Assembly (NCBI RefSeq): GCF_018691265.1
Contig: NW_024881300.1
Coordinates: 7,635,546 to 7,699,545 of the forward strand
Origin: Tyto alba
Lineage: Eukaryota > Chordata > Aves > Strigiformes > Tytonidae
Length of the DNA: 64,000 nt
Reading direction: 5' to 3'
The translations under genes were made by a program, and so were the position numbers. Shown here in pieces: positions 63,789 to 64,000 of the stretch; the first letter of the stretch is position 1; the number at the start of each line of letters is the position of its first letter. The notes beneath the pieces were generated by a model, which saw only the letters and a list, made by a program, of their open reading frames with translations, ran no database searches and was not told where the DNA came from.

Positions 63789-64000
63789 AAACTTTGGAAG
63801 GGCTTTTGAAACCAGCAAGCCTATGTCACTGAACCACAATCAAGACTGTAAAGAAAAGGGGATGATACAGACAATTATATACTAATGAATATTCAAATAA
63901 ACAGTTACGAGATAATGTTAATGGCATATTGTTAATGTTACCATAAGAAGAATGTTTAATTGTTCAGATATAGATGTTATTCCATGAAGATCAACACTTG

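Larger units (their letters stand above)
58071..64000. other. AT-rich noncoding stretch to the right edge, no gene seen
   Basis: Frames reach 94 residues (58911-59195 minus) and 80 (63051-63293 minus) with no recognised domain. A small AT-rich hairpin (ATGTATAT/ATATACAT near 62103-62121) and a T/G-rich run (63744-63788) are present. One splice-motif pair is listed at 61553-61606. Confidence 0.65.

Noticed and set aside
1..64000. CRISPR arrays, operons, ribosome binding sites, phage or plasmid features
   Set aside because: Composition, CR1 tails and LTR show vertebrate nuclear DNA. No direct-repeat/spacer array or bacterial gene organisation is present.

Overview
The window is AT-rich vertebrate nuclear DNA, most likely from a bird. 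Two short CR1 LINE 3' ends point that way: one on the minus strand near 13146-13204 and one on the plus strand near 19451-19507. Both carry the avian CR1 tail wording (TTGGAAGGGACC or its complement, plus ATTCTAT/ATAGAAT units). The third pointer is one GC-rich solo LTR at 35053-35881 of a type common in bird genomes, bracketed by a 5-bp target duplication (AACAC). These family names are from memory and no database search was run.

I find no convincing protein-coding gene, rRNA or tRNA. Every reading frame is 130 residues or shorter. The longest lies inside the GC-rich LTR and overlaps other open frames on both strands. None shows a domain, signal peptide or repeated protein motif that I recognise. 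The window is therefore intergenic DNA or the inside of a very large intron. One exon-like block at 29269-29309, and weaker ones at 996-1041 and 61553-61606, are the only splice-flanked segments worth testing.

Layout: 0-5 kb has an ancient repeat relic at the left edge and a strong G-quadruplex motif at 3732-3758. 5-13 kb has four long A-runs and A/C-rich simple repeats. 13-35 kb has the two CR1 tails, two ancient amniote repeat relics (25886-25960 and 28672-28775), a short duplicated hairpin (21401-21433), and stretches that read like conserved noncoding DNA (around 17.3-17.8 and 30.8-32.0 kb). 35.05-35.88 kb is the LTR. 36-48 kb is mostly featureless. 48.4-51 kb is the densest accessory stretch: a degenerate ~21-bp minisatellite containing seven exact TTCNNNGAA (STAT/GAS) sites in 222 bp, then two ancient repeat relics. 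53.9-58.1 kb holds a 21-pair hairpin, a perfect 30-bp tandem repeat, a MIR-like core, and a pair of adjacent palindromes. The rest is unremarkable AT-rich sequence with short simple repeats.

Nothing here looks like a multi-gene system. The most testable oddities are the STAT-site minisatellite, the 53.9-kb hairpin, and the 41-nt exon-like unit.
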